This document shows positions 1 to 8,711 of a stretch of 64,000 bases of DNA, in pieces. The notes below the pieces were generated by a model. It was not told where the DNA came from. It was given only the letters and a program-made list of their open reading frames with translations, and made no database searches. Both the position numbers and the translations under genes were made by a program. This stretch comes from Panacibacter ginsenosidivorans (GTDB lineage: Bacteria; Bacteroidota; Bacteroidia; Chitinophagales; Chitinophagaceae): positions 2,545,501 through 2,609,500 of the forward strand of contig NZ_CP042435.1 of NCBI RefSeq assembly GCF_007971225.1, written 5' to 3'. Position 1 is the first letter of the stretch, and every line of letters begins with the position of its first letter.

Positions 1-100
1 CAATAATCTCATCAACCAGTTCCGTTTGCTTAAAGTTTTTAAATGCTAACCTTTCCTTTGCCCAATCAGGTTTCTGGCGCAATACATTTACCTGTAACAT
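1..100 (-). CDS. serS: Seryl-tRNA synthetase, N-terminal fragment (cut by window edge)
   Basis: Only the first 33 codons are in the window, reading leftward from the ATG at 98-100. The translation begins MLQVNVLRQKPDWAKERLAF and continues KNFKQTELVDEII, which is the conserved start of the bacterial SerRS coiled-coil arm that binds tRNA-Ser. The enzyme charges tRNA-Ser with serine in the cytoplasm. A TATCTTTG box lies 17 nt upstream of the ATG, so the gene is divergently transcribed from the small gene at 225. The catalytic domain lies outside the window, so integrity cannot be judged. Confidence 0.85.
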   Translation of the reverse strand, partial: MLQVNVLRQKPDWAKERLAFKNFKQTELVDEII

Positions 101-117
101 GCAAGAATATTTTGCCG

Positions 118-125
118 CAAAGATA
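118..125 (-). promoter_or_regulatory. -7 promoter box of serS (TATCTTTG)
   Basis: TATCTTTG on the minus strand matches the Bacteroidota -7 consensus TAnnTTTG exactly. Its 3' end is 17 nt from the serS ATG, the same distance as for the box at 33827. Confidence 0.5.
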
Positions 126-210
126 AGGCCGACAAGAAACAAGGGACAAGAAAACAACAAATGGGTTCAGTCTTGGCTCTCGTATTTTAAAACTTATTCT
201 TTTACTCACT

Positions 211-218
211 TACCTTTG
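211..218 (+). promoter_or_regulatory. -7 promoter box (TACCTTTG) that decides the start at 225
   Basis: TACCTTTG is an exact match to TAnnTTTG and ends 6 nt before the ATG at 225. Any longer reading from the ATG at 99 would run through this promoter and into the serS start, so 225 is preferred. The spacing predicts a nearly leaderless transcript. Confidence 0.5.
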
Positions 219-224
219 CGCACT

Positions 225-572
225 ATGCAAAATGTGAACGATGATCTGCAGCAACGCTGGTGGAACCTGGAAGCTAAACTGGCAGAGCGTTTTGGAAAGA
301 AACCCGACCTGGAAGCTATACTCTTCCTGATAGGTATGCAGGAAACCAGTTTCATGAAAGAAAAAATTACCAAAGAACAGAAACAAGACCTGATGCATGT
401 GGCTGTTTGTACCGTACTTTCCCAAAGTGGCTTGTATGCACTGGAAGGGCACGATGAAGATGGCTGGCCACATTTCAAACAACTAAAAGATATGCCCGTT
501 AATGGTCTGATAGAACAGGAAAATTTTTTAAAAGACCATATTTTGCTTTACTTCGACCAGCAAGGATTTTAA
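225..572 (+). CDS. Conserved hypothetical protein, 115 aa
   Basis: I do not recognise a named family. The protein is small, soluble and mostly helical, with no signal peptide or membrane segment. It has a basic/acidic helical start (WWNLEAKLAERFGKKPDLEA) and acidic, aromatic patches further on. A same-frame ATG exists at 99, but it overlaps serS and the promoter box at 211-218, so ATG 225 is chosen. It ends 15 nt before the cyclophilin gene and is probably co-transcribed with it. The family looks like a lineage-specific Bacteroidota housekeeping-neighbourhood protein; that is inference. Confidence 0.7.
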   Translation: MQNVNDDLQQRWWNLEAKLAERFGKKPDLEAILFLIGMQETSFMKEKITKEQKQDLMHVAVCTVLSQSGLYALEGHDEDGWPHFKQLKDMPVNGLIEQENFLKDHILLYFDQQGF

Positions 573-587
573 AATCACTATTACAGC

Positions 588-1298
588 ATGAAAAAAGCAG
601 CATTTATTTTACTGGTGCTTATAGCAGCACAAAACTCGTTTGCCCAAAACGCAAAACCTAAATCAACTACAGCAAAACCTGCTGCAACAGTTTCAAAAGG
701 CAGGCTGGTACAACTCACCACAGATTATGGCGTAATGGTACTTCGTCTTTACGACTCAACGCCGCTACACCGCGATAATTTTATCAAACTGGTTAAAGAA
801 GGATTTTACGATAGCCTGATGTTTCACCGCATTATTCAAAATTTTATGATACAAGGCGGAGACCCGGATAGTAAAAATGCAGAAGCCGGCCAACAGCTTG
901 GGGCAGGAAGTGCCCCGGGCGCAGAACGCATACCTGCAGAGTTTGCGCCTAACCTTATCCATAAAAAAGGTGCGCTTGCGGCAGCAAGAGATAATAATCC
1001 GGACAAAGCCAGCAGTAATTGCCAGTTTTATATTGTGCAGGGACAAACTTATAACGATACTGCATTGAACATGATGGAATGTAATGTGCGCCAGGAAAAT
1101 CCCGGTTTCCGTTTTACAGAGGCACAGCGTAAAGTGTATAAAACAATTGGGGGCACACCTTTCCTCGATCAGAACTATACTGTTTTTGGCGAAGTAATAA
1201 AAGGGCTTGAGGTGTTAGATAAAATTGCAGCGGCAGAAAAAGATGGTAACGACAGGCCGCTGAAAGATATACGCATGAAAATGAAAATGCTTAATTAA
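588..1298 (+). CDS. Cyclophilin-type peptidyl-prolyl cis-trans isomerase, exported
   Basis: 236 aa with an N-terminal signal peptide (MKKAAFILLVLIAAQNSFAQ), so it probably acts in the periplasm on folding of exported proteins. After a short Lys/Ala/Thr linker, the cyclophilin fold starts near residue 38. The active-site signature FHRIIQNFMIQGGDP lies near residues 79-93, and SNCQFYIVQG near 143-152 corresponds to the conserved FFI strand. The C-terminal part contains an insertion relative to minimal cyclophilins (around residues 155-190) before the final YTVFGEVIKGLEVLDKIA block. It follows the 115-aa gene by 15 nt. Confidence 0.9.
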   Translation: MKKAAFILLVLIAAQNSFAQNAKPKSTTAKPAATVSKGRLVQLTTDYGVMVLRLYDSTPLHRDNFIKLVKEGFYDSLMFHRIIQNFMIQGGDPDSKNAEAGQQLGAGSAPGAERIPAEFAPNLIHKKGALAAARDNNPDKASSNCQFYIVQGQTYNDTALNMMECNVRQENPGFRFTEAQRKVYKTIGGTPFLDQNYTVFGEVIKGLEVLDKIAAAEKDGNDRPLKDIRMKMKMLN

Positions 1299-1390
1299 AC
1301 CCAGGCTGCCAGTTGTAAAATGTGTACGATTAAAAAGCATCGCGTTTTAAAATTTTTTATTCAATATTTGTACTCCAAAAAAATACAATT

Positions 1391-1771
1391 ATGAATTTTC
1401 CTTCCGGATTGAAATACACCAAAGATCATGAATGGATAAAACTGGTTGATGGTAATATCGCATTGATTGGCATTACAGATTTTGCGCAACATGAGCTTGG
1501 TGACATTGTATATGTAGATGTTGCCAGCATTGGTAAGGCAATGCAGGCACAAGAAGTTTTTGGTACGGTAGAAGCAGTAAAAACGGTAAGCGATCTTTTT
1601 CTTCCTGTTTCAGGAACAGTGTTGGAACTTAATGCAGCCCTGGAGAAACAGCCCGAATTGGTAAACACGGATCCTTATGGTGAAGGCTGGATGGTAAAGC
1701 TGGAAGTTGCCAATGTTGCCGATATTGATGCGCTGATGGATGCTGCGGCTTATGAAGCATTGGTAGGATAA
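1391..1771 (+). CDS. gcvH: Glycine cleavage system H protein
   Basis: 126 aa, the usual H-protein length. It carries the lipoyl group that shuttles the aminomethyl intermediate between the P, T and L proteins of the glycine cleavage complex. The lipoylated lysine is K64 within [18 protein letters not shown]. The N-terminal YTKDHEWI and the [10 protein letters not shown] strand are also diagnostic. No gcvP or gcvT lies nearby, as is common in Bacteroidota. Downstream is the first repeat pair rather than another cleavage-system gene. Confidence 0.97.
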   Translation: MNFPSGLKYTKDHEWIKLVDGNIALIGITDFAQHELGDIVYVDVASIGKAMQAQEVFGTVEAVKTVSDLFLPVSGTVLELNAALEKQPELVNTDPYGEGWMVKLEVANVADIDALMDAAAYEALVG

Positions 1772-1854
1772 TCTTAAACTGAACATCCGTACTGTTTATT
1801 TGTTTCATGTAGTTTTAGTGCAGGAATTTTTATGAGCCAAACTGAATGCAGCAG

Positions 1855-2035
1855 TTAAGCTTTTATTGCGTCGCACTCTTGTACTCCAGTCCGGAAGTCA
1901 GCAAGGCCAAAAGTCCGAAAGAAGTTAATTTCAAGTAATAGTCTTTGCTGACTTTCCGACTCCTGACTTTGCTGACTTGTATTCTACAGTACAAGTGAGT
2001 GACACAACAGGCGATGCTATAAAAAGCTGCAGTTT
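1855..2035. repeat. REP-like inverted pair 1 (arm A left, arm B right)
   Basis: This fills most of the 308-bp gap between gcvH and the sigma factor gene. The left arm (core 1866-1884, TTGCGTCGCACTCTTGTAC) is preceded by the A tail TTAAGCTTT. The right arm (core 1989-2008, GTACAAGTGAGTGACACAAC) is followed by the B tail GGCGATGCTATAAAA. The 104 bp between them contain their own dyads (GTCAGCAAGG... against TTGCTGACTT). Confidence 0.75.
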
Positions 2036-2079
2036 GTTTAAAAATATATTTTAAAAGATATTTAAGGGATGTAATTATA

Positions 2080-2622
2080 ATGCCGGAAATTGTGAAATAC
2101 ACTGAAGAAGAACTGGTGACGCTTTTAAAAGAGCGCCAGCAAAATGCATTCAGTTATTTGTATGATCATTACTCCGGTGCGCTCTACAATGTAATATTGG
2201 CAATAGTTCCGGAGCATGAGCAGGCAAGCGATGTGTTGCAGGAAGTGTTTGTAAAGATCTGGCGTATGAGTGAATCTTACGATGCAACAAGGGGCCGTTT
2301 GTTTACTTGGATGATGAATATAGCACGGAATGCTTCTATTGATGTGATACGCAGCAAAAGCTACCAGAACAATCAGCAAAACCGTGAGTTAACAGAAACC
2401 GTATATGAGAGCGGTGGCAGTACAGCGACCAACATCGATAAAATTGGCCTCCGCAAACTGGTTCATACCTTAAAGGATGACTACAAAGTACTTGTAGAGC
2501 TTTCTTACTTCGAAGGATTTACGCAGGATGAAATTTCCAAAATGCTGAATATTCCTTTAGGGACGGTGAAAACCAGGCTTAGGGCTGCATTATTACAATT
2601 ACGTGAATTAGTTAAAAATTAA
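2080..2622 (+). CDS. ECF-type RNA polymerase sigma factor (SigK-like)
   Basis: 180 aa. Region 2 spans about residues 22-90, with the core-binding YDHYSGALYNVILAIV and DVLQEVFVKIW motifs and the -10-binding MMNIARNASIDVIRS. Region 4 spans about residues 125-178 and has the helix-turn-helix FTQDEISKMLNIPLGTVKTR. There is no region 1.1 or 3, as expected for ECF sigmas. The stop codon is immediately followed by the GTG start of an RskA-like anti-sigma gene, so the pair is translationally coupled and the neighbour is probably its membrane regulator. The regulon is not visible from the sequence. Confidence 0.92.
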   Translation: MPEIVKYTEEELVTLLKERQQNAFSYLYDHYSGALYNVILAIVPEHEQASDVLQEVFVKIWRMSESYDATRGRLFTWMMNIARNASIDVIRSKSYQNNQQNRELTETVYESGGSTATNIDKIGLRKLVHTLKDDYKVLVELSYFEGFTQDEISKMLNIPLGTVKTRLRAALLQLRELVKN

Positions 2623-3459
2623 GTGGACACAAAAGCATACATAGAAAGTGGGGTTATTGAAAGCTACGTGCTTGGTCTTGCCAGCGCCGATGAAGCGGCT
2701 GAGCTGGAATTGCTCTGCATGCAACATGCCGATATCAAGAATGCTGTGGATGAATTTGCAGCATTGATAGAAGCAAATGCTTTTAATAACGCGGTTACAC
2801 CTCCCCCAACGGTGAAGGATAAAGTGATGCTTGCACTTAGTGAAGAGTTTGAGAAAGAAAAAAATAAAATTGTTCCTGTTATTCCTTTGCATACCGGTAA
2901 TACAGATGCTGAAACAGTGACGGTTGCACCAAAACCAACATGGCGTTATCTTGCTGCTGCATCAATTATTTTATTGGTTGTTAGTACAGCGCTGAATTTT
3001 TATTTCTACAGCAATTACAAAACAAGTAATGAGAAATATGTAGCCTTATTAGAAGAGCGCAATAGTCTGCAGGCAAAGAATGATGTGAACCTGACCAGGC
3101 TTAATGATTATGAAGAAAGCATGCACATTATTCAAAACCCTGATGTACAGAAAATAGATCTGCCAGGTATAAAAGGTCATGAGAATACTTTTGCTGCAGT
3201 TTATTGGGACAGTAAAACAAAGGATGTTTATTTACTGCCCGCAAAAATGGATGCTCTTCCTTCTGATAAACAATACCAGCTTTGGGCAATTGTTGATGGT
3301 AAACCCGTAAGTGCCGGACTGGTAGAAGATTGTAATGGTTTGTGCAAAATGAGCAATGTGCCCAAAGCATCCATGTTCGCTATTACAGTGGAGCCGAAAG
3401 GTGGTAGCCAATCACCCCACCTTGATGCAATGGTTGTTGCAGGTGCTGTTAAAATATAA
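2623..3459 (+). CDS. RskA-family membrane anti-sigma factor
   Basis: 278 aa starting with GTG directly after the sigma factor's TAA (no intervening base). The N-terminal ~100 residues form the cytoplasmic sigma-binding part with a helical anti-sigma-like segment (VLGLASADEAAELELLCMQ). One transmembrane helix lies near residues 107-130 (YLAAASIILLVVSTALNFYF). A periplasmic RskA domain follows, with KQYQLWAIVDGKPVSAGLVE near residues 217-236. By analogy with SigK/RskA it sequesters the sigma factor and releases it after regulated proteolysis. It lacks the Cys/His zinc motif of ZAS anti-sigmas. Confidence 0.88.
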   Translation: MDTKAYIESGVIESYVLGLASADEAAELELLCMQHADIKNAVDEFAALIEANAFNNAVTPPPTVKDKVMLALSEEFEKEKNKIVPVIPLHTGNTDAETVTVAPKPTWRYLAAASIILLVVSTALNFYFYSNYKTSNEKYVALLEERNSLQAKNDVNLTRLNDYEESMHIIQNPDVQKIDLPGIKGHENTFAAVYWDSKTKDVYLLPAKMDALPSDKQYQLWAIVDGKPVSAGLVEDCNGLCKMSNVPKASMFAITVEPKGGSQSPHLDAMVVAGAVKI

Positions 3460-3619
3460 AGCTATCTCCTTTTGTTTAAATCCCCCTCTGTTATTATGTT
3501 TAGCCTGTAGAAATAACTGGTAATAACTTCCACATTTTAACTTACACTAAACATGAGGTTCAATAGATATTTTCATTTGGCATGTTTTTGGAAAAATTAT
3601 GTTTCAAAAATTGAAACTT

Positions 3620-4342
3620 ATGAAAAAGAAAGCATTGTCATTACTTATGATCGGCGTAGTTATTTCGGGAGCTTTAATTGCGCAGCAGACTGAACCCAAA
3701 GTCAATCCGGGAGGCATTTATATAAAAGGAGGCTATAACGCCGCTAATATTTCTGTAAATAAAGACGGGTCTACCAATGACGCAAAAACATTAAGCACAT
3801 TCCATATTGGAGCAATTGCAGATATTCCATTGGCACCTGTACTGTCTTTTCAAACGGGATTGCTATTAACTGGTAAGGGTGCTAAATCAACTTTCTATGC
3901 AGATGCCAGCGATCATTCTGATAACTATGTAAAATCTACATTCAACCCGTTATATCTGGAGTTACCAGCAAATCTTGTAGTTAAATTTCCTTTAGGTAGC
4001 GATGTACGTTTATATGCCGGTGCAGGCCCTTATGCAGCGATGGGTATTGGCGGTAATTCAAAAACAGAATCGTCATTACTGGGTGTAAAATCATCAACAA
4101 GCGAAGCTATTAAATTCAACAACGATAATCCATTAACTGACCAGCAGGAAGGCGCACGTTATGACAGGCTAAAAAGATTTGATGTTGGTATCAATGCACT
4201 GGCAGGCATGGAGATCAGCAGATTTGCACTTGGGGTTAATTATGGATGGGGTTTAACGAAAATAAATTCTACACAAACAAATAATAGCACAGATAATAAC
4301 AAGTACAGAACATTTAGTGTAGGTATTGGTGTAAGATTATAA
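3620..4342 (+). CDS. Outer-membrane beta-barrel protein (PorT-like)
   Basis: 240 aa from ATG 3620, which gives a clean signal peptide (MKKKALSLLMIGVVISGALIAQ). An alternative ATG at 3599 would add seven residues. The mature part alternates polar and hydrophobic residues, with glycine- and aromatic-rich strands (GIYIKGGYNAANIS, VRLYAGAGPYAAMGIG, FALGVNYGWGLTKI) and ends in a strand with terminal leucine, typical of small 8-strand outer-membrane barrels of Bacteroidota. Function unknown. It is monocistronic and ends at a strong bidirectional terminator. Confidence 0.82.
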   Translation: MKKKALSLLMIGVVISGALIAQQTEPKVNPGGIYIKGGYNAANISVNKDGSTNDAKTLSTFHIGAIADIPLAPVLSFQTGLLLTGKGAKSTFYADASDHSDNYVKSTFNPLYLELPANLVVKFPLGSDVRLYAGAGPYAAMGIGGNSKTESSLLGVKSSTSEAIKFNNDNPLTDQQEGARYDRLKRFDVGINALAGMEISRFALGVNYGWGLTKINSTQTNNSTDNNKYRTFSVGIGVRL

Positions 4343-4367
4343 TATATTAAGCAAATCAATTTAAAAC

Positions 4368-4401
4368 AAAAAGGCTGATCAAAAAATTGATCAGCCTTTT
4401 T
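4368..4401. terminator. Bidirectional rho-independent terminator
   Basis: A perfect 15-bp stem, AAAAAGGCTGATCAA (4368-4382) against TTGATCAGCCTTTTT (4387-4401), with a 4-nt loop. It has A and T tracts on both sides and lies between the convergent barrel gene and DUF1501 gene. Confidence 0.92.
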
Positions 4402-4421
4402 GTTTTATAGAAATAAGTTTT

Positions 4422-5867
4422 TTAAGTGATAATTCCCTGCACCACTTTTCCTGAAACATCCGTTAACCGGTACCTTCTTCCCAAATGTTTAAAGGTTAAT
4501 TTCTCATGGTCTAAACCAAGTTGATTTAGGATGGTAGCATGAAAGTCGTGCACATGCACAGGATCTTTTGCAATATTGTATCCAAACTCATCTGTTTCTC
4601 CATAAACACCTGGCTTTATTCCCCCACCAGCCATCCAAACTGTAAAGCATCTTGGATGATGATCTCTTCCATAATTATCTTTCGTTAATTCTCCCTGGCA
4701 ATAATTTGTTCTGCCAAATTCACCACCCCATATTACCAATGTTTCATCAAGCAAACCGCGTTGTTTAAGATCGGTGATTAATGCAGCACTTGCCTGGTCA
4801 ACATCTTTACACTGACCAACAATTTCTCCAGGCAAATTATTATGACCATCCCAACCCTGGTGATACAATTGCACAAAGCGTACACCATTTTCTGAAAGTT
4901 TTCTTGCAAGCAAACAATTGGCCGCATATGTGCCGGGCACTAAACATTCCGGTCCATACATTTTTACAATTGATTCCGGTTCTTTAGTCAGGTCTGTAAT
5001 TTCAGGTACTGCGGTTTGCATTCTGTATGCAAGCTCATACTGTTGGATCTTTGCAGCAATTTCAGGATCGCCAAATTCTTTATAACTTTCTTCATTCAAC
5101 TCGCCTAATTTATCCAGCATCTTTCTGCGATCTTCTCTTGTTATACCATCGGCATCATTCAGGTAAAGCACGGGATGCTCACCACTACTGAATTGTACAC
5201 CCTGGTATGTTGAATCTAGAAACCCATTCGTCCAAAGCTTTGAATAAACACCTTGTCCATTTCCTTTTCCTTTCGAGAGCAACACACAAAACGACGGCAG
5301 ATTTTTATTCTCTGTTCCCAAACCATAACTCACCCATGCGCCCATGCTTGGTCTGTTACCAACCTGAGCGCCTGTTTGAAAAAATGTAAGTGCAGGATCA
5401 TGATTAATTGCTTCTGTAAAAATGGTTTTTACAATACAAAGATCATCTGCAATTTTTGCTGTGTGCGGAAGCAATTCACTAATGTATGCGCCTGCCTGTC
5501 CATACCTGTCGAATTTAAAAACAGTTCCTGCTAACGGAAATTTTTTCTGATCAGCAGTCATACCTGTTAAGCGCTGTCCCATACGGATGGATGCAGGCAG
5601 ATCCTGTCCATGCATTTGTTGGAGCAAAGGTTTGTAATCAAAAAGATCAAGTTGCGATGGTGCGCCATTCTGAAACAGATAAATTACTCTTTTTGCTTTC
5701 GGTGCAAAATGTGGAAGCCCCGCCATCACTGCATCTTCTTCTTTGCCGCTAAACAGATCAGGTATCAACAATGAACCCAACGCAACACTTCCCACGCCAA
5801 GACTTAATCTTGATAAGAATCTCCTTCGATTCATGTTCAACCTGTGTTCTATAAATTCTTTTGACAT
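4422..5867 (-). CDS. DUF1501 family exported protein
   Basis: 481 aa. The N-terminus carries a twin-arginine-type signal (NRRRFLSRLSLGVGS then hydrophobic), suggesting export of a folded protein. The body is a sulfatase/alkaline-phosphatase-like DUF1501 domain with the family blocks RVIYLFQNGAPSQLDLFDYK, FVQLYHQGWDGHNN, VIWGGEFGRT and DHHPRCFTVWMAGGGIKPG. DUF1501 genes are characteristically paired with DUF1549/DUF1553 cytochrome genes, and that partner lies upstream here (6237-8564). The biochemical role of the pair is not established. The 369-bp gap between the two genes is filled by a repeat pair. Confidence 0.9.
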   Translation of the reverse strand: MSKEFIEHRLNMNRRRFLSRLSLGVGSVALGSLLIPDLFSGKEEDAVMAGLPHFAPKAKRVIYLFQNGAPSQLDLFDYKPLLQQMHGQDLPASIRMGQRLTGMTADQKKFPLAGTVFKFDRYGQAGAYISELLPHTAKIADDLCIVKTIFTEAINHDPALTFFQTGAQVGNRPSMGAWVSYGLGTENKNLPSFCVLLSKGKGNGQGVYSKLWTNGFLDSTYQGVQFSSGEHPVLYLNDADGITREDRRKMLDKLGELNEESYKEFGDPEIAAKIQQYELAYRMQTAVPEITDLTKEPESIVKMYGPECLVPGTYAANCLLARKLSENGVRFVQLYHQGWDGHNNLPGEIVGQCKDVDQASAALITDLKQRGLLDETLVIWGGEFGRTNYCQGELTKDNYGRDHHPRCFTVWMAGGGIKPGVYGETDEFGYNIAKDPVHVHDFHATILNQLGLDHEKLTFKHLGRRYRLTDVSGKVVQGIIT

Positions 5868-5941
5868 AGTGTATAAGTAAAAAGTCAGAAAATCATGGAG
5901 AATATTTTTGTTGCCAGCTTTTATTCTTCATGTGATCGTCT

Positions 5942-6152
5942 GTTGTGTCACTCACTTGTACGTTCTATACTTTAATCGTCATTACGAGCCACATGAATAG
6001 CTTTTGAGCTTTAGCTATGTGGCGTGTGGTAATCTCGTGCAAAAAGTAAGAACATAATTCCAACAGATAGCCACATCGCCCTACACACATTATCTACGCT
6101 TCGCTCCCCGCTATGACGATTCTTATTCAACAGTACAAGAGTGCGACGCAAC
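5942..6152. repeat. REP-like inverted pair 2 (arm B left, arm A right) with a nested repeat
   Basis: Left core 5942-5961 is GTTGTGTCACTCACTTGTAC and right core 6133-6152 is GTACAAGAGTGCGACGCAAC. Between them sits a 148-bp segment bounded by AATCGTCAT (5974-5982) and its reverse complement ATGACGATT (6113-6121). The pair separates the DUF1553 and DUF1501 genes, which would otherwise look like an operon. The rest of the 5868-6236 gap shows nothing else. Confidence 0.75.
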
Positions 6153-6236
6153 AAAAGCTAAATATTTATTCTGTCGCCTTGGGGCAAAAAATAAATCTTC
6201 ATACTCTTTATAATCTCACCCAAATCCAGGTTCAGA

Positions 6237-8564
6237 CTACGTTTTAGTAATGCTCTCTTCTAAATTGTAGATCATCTCTATCACTTTCATCAATGCTGCT
6301 GATTCTGTTTTATCTGCTTTATCATTCATTGGATATTCGCCAACTTTCAGTGTAGTGTCTGCACTTAATTTCTTTTGCTGAAATGCTACAAGCTGTTCCG
6401 TATAATATTCGTTCAAAATTTTATTTTCATTTTCCGAAGGACGCCTGCACACAATTAACCGGAATGCTTTTGTGATCTTATCTTGTGCAGATGATTGCTG
6501 CAGCGCTAAATTTTGTGCAAGCACTCTCGATGCTTCCAGCATGGTTGGATCATTTTCCATGATGAGTGCCTGCAATGGCGTATTTGTTTTGGGTCGGTAT
6601 ACCTGACATTGATCGCGGTTGCTAGCATCGAACATGATCATTGATGGCGGTGGTACGGTAAGCTTAATGAATGTGTACATACCGCGGCGATACAAATCTT
6701 CTTTATGATCTTGTTTGTATGTTGCCAAGACGCCACGACCGGATGTTGCGCCTTCCCATAAACCTTTTGGCTGATAGGGTTTCACGCTTGGACCCCCTAT
6801 TGATTTATTAAGCAACCCACTGCTCGCAAGGATCATATCACGAATAGATTCCGCAGGCAAACGATTACGGGGACCACGTGCATAATACTTATTCTCGGGA
6901 TCTTTTTCTAATTGTTCTTTATTTGCAACATCACTCTGACGATAAGTTGCAGACATTACCATTTGTTTTACCAAACGTTTAATATCCCAGTTATGTTCCA
7001 TGAAATCAACAGCAAGCCAGTCGAGCAATTCAGGATGCGATGGCAATTCTCCCTGCATGCCAAAATCCCCCGAAGTTTTTACAAGACCTCTTCCAAAAAT
7101 TTCCTGCCATAATTGATTTACAAAAACACGCGCAGTAAGAGGATTGTTTTTATCAACCGTCCATGCTGCAAGACCAAGGCGGTTGCGTGGATACTTTGTT
7201 GTATCGTATGGAAGTATTGCTGTTGGTGCATGCGGCTTTACTTCATCTGTTGGCGAGCCATATTGCCCACGATTAAGCACATAAGTTTTGCGAACGCTAT
7301 CTTTCAATTCACCCATTACGGATACAGTCAGCTTACCTGTATCTTTTTTATTGATGAACTGCATTGTTCTTACAATGTCTGTATCATTTAAAGTAAGTAT
7401 AGGATGCTTTGCAGGCTGCGATACACTTACATCGCCTTCGTATCCAACTTCCTGCGTGTTGTTGAAAAATGCAAGCAACGAGTAATAATCTTTTTGTGGA
7501 AATGGATCGTACTTGTGATCGTGGCATTGTGCGCATTCGATGGTAATACCAAGAATGCCTTTACCGTAAGTTTTTGTTTTATCAATCAAATATTCAACAC
7601 GGTACTCTTCGGGAACAACACCACCTTCTTCTGTGTATTTATGATTGCGCAAAAAACCTGTTGCGAGTATTTCTTCTTTTGTGGCGTTGGGTAACATATC
7701 GCCGGCAATCTGCCATGTAATAAATTTATCGTAAGGAAGATTTTCGTTGAATGCATGTATCACCCAATCTCTCCATGGCCATTGCGTACGTATATTATCA
7801 TCCTGGTAGCCGTAAGAATCGGCATAACGCGCTATGTCTAACCAATGCACTGCCATATGTTCTCCATATTGCGGAGATGCAATTAGTTTGTCAACAATTT
7901 TTTCATAAGCAGTTGGAGAATTGTCTGCATTAAATGCATCCATCATTTCGATGGTTGGTGGCAACCCTGTAAGATCGAATGAAACACGTTTTAATAATCT
8001 TTCTTTATCTGCTTCTTCATTTGGTTTGAGTCCAATTTTCTCAAGCTTACTTAAAACGAAATAATCTATTTCATTCTTTGCCCATTTTTCATCACTTACT
8101 TTTGGCAATGCAACCTTTTTAGGTGCAGTGAAAGCCCAATGTTTCTCATACTTGGCACCTTGCTCAATCCATTTTTTTATTAACTGAACTTCGAAAGGTG
8201 ATAAGGATGCCAAATGCGAAATTGGTGGCGGCATCATGTATGATGTATCTGTTGAAGAAACTCTTTTATATAATTCAGATTCGTTTGGTTTAAAGGGTAC
8301 TAAAGCATATGCACCTTTTGTTTCCTTTAACGCTTTGAAAGCACTGTCGGCTATATCTAATCTTAACTGGGCTTTTCGTTTGTTTGCATCAGGTCCGTGA
8401 CATGCAAAACACTTGTCTGATAAGATTGGTCTTATATTAAAGTTGTAGCTAATGCTATCGGGCATAGTTGTTCCGTCTGCGGCAACTTCATTTGTGTTGC
8501 ATGCATTCATGAAAAAAACAGCAGCTGACGAAAGCAATAAAATTGTAATGAATATTTTCTTCAT
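6237..8564 (-). CDS. DUF1549/DUF1553 cytochrome-c-type (PSD1) protein
   Basis: 775 aa from ATG 8564. The in-frame start at 8627 would add a 21-residue hydrophobic leader and is less likely. The signal sequence ends in a cysteine (FFMNACN), possibly lipidated. A heme-binding CFACH lies near residue 49 (planctomycete cytochrome C domain) and a second CxxCH, CAQCHDHKYDPF, is the hallmark of DUF1549. DUF1553 fills the C-terminal third (NRLGLAAWTVDKNNPLTARV, GRGLVKTSGDFGMQGELPSHPELLDWLA). It probably acts in the periplasm or at the outer membrane with the DUF1501 partner. Substrate unknown. Confidence 0.9.
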   Translation of the reverse strand: MKKIFITILLLSSAAVFFMNACNTNEVAADGTTMPDSISYNFNIRPILSDKCFACHGPDANKRKAQLRLDIADSAFKALKETKGAYALVPFKPNESELYKRVSSTDTSYMMPPPISHLASLSPFEVQLIKKWIEQGAKYEKHWAFTAPKKVALPKVSDEKWAKNEIDYFVLSKLEKIGLKPNEEADKERLLKRVSFDLTGLPPTIEMMDAFNADNSPTAYEKIVDKLIASPQYGEHMAVHWLDIARYADSYGYQDDNIRTQWPWRDWVIHAFNENLPYDKFITWQIAGDMLPNATKEEILATGFLRNHKYTEEGGVVPEEYRVEYLIDKTKTYGKGILGITIECAQCHDHKYDPFPQKDYYSLLAFFNNTQEVGYEGDVSVSQPAKHPILTLNDTDIVRTMQFINKKDTGKLTVSVMGELKDSVRKTYVLNRGQYGSPTDEVKPHAPTAILPYDTTKYPRNRLGLAAWTVDKNNPLTARVFVNQLWQEIFGRGLVKTSGDFGMQGELPSHPELLDWLAVDFMEHNWDIKRLVKQMVMSATYRQSDVANKEQLEKDPENKYYARGPRNRLPAESIRDMILASSGLLNKSIGGPSVKPYQPKGLWEGATSGRGVLATYKQDHKEDLYRRGMYTFIKLTVPPPSMIMFDASNRDQCQVYRPKTNTPLQALIMENDPTMLEASRVLAQNLALQQSSAQDKITKAFRLIVCRRPSENENKILNEYYTEQLVAFQQKKLSADTTLKVGEYPMNDKADKTESAALMKVIEMIYNLEESITKT

Positions 8565-8655
8565 ATTGAACAAGCGCAGGAAGTATAAAGCTAACGAAAA
8601 AATTATCAGCATCGGCTCAATGCTCATTTATTGCTCAATATTGATAAGAATGTTG

Positions 8656-8680
8656 AAGTGAGTGACACAACGAAGCTTAA
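8656..8680 (-). repeat. REP-like single copy (B core, A tail)
   Basis: AAGTGAGTGACACAAC followed by GAAGCTTAA. It lacks the inner GTAC end and has no partner arm nearby. It lies between the DUF1553 gene and the CHU_C gene. Confidence 0.6.
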
Positions 8681-8711
8681 TAGTAGCAATATAGCTAAGT
8701 ACAACAGAAAA

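Noticed and set aside
99-224. N-terminal extension of the 115-aa gene from ATG 99
   Set aside because: It overlaps serS and runs through the TACCTTTG promoter box; the extension is basic and unstructured.
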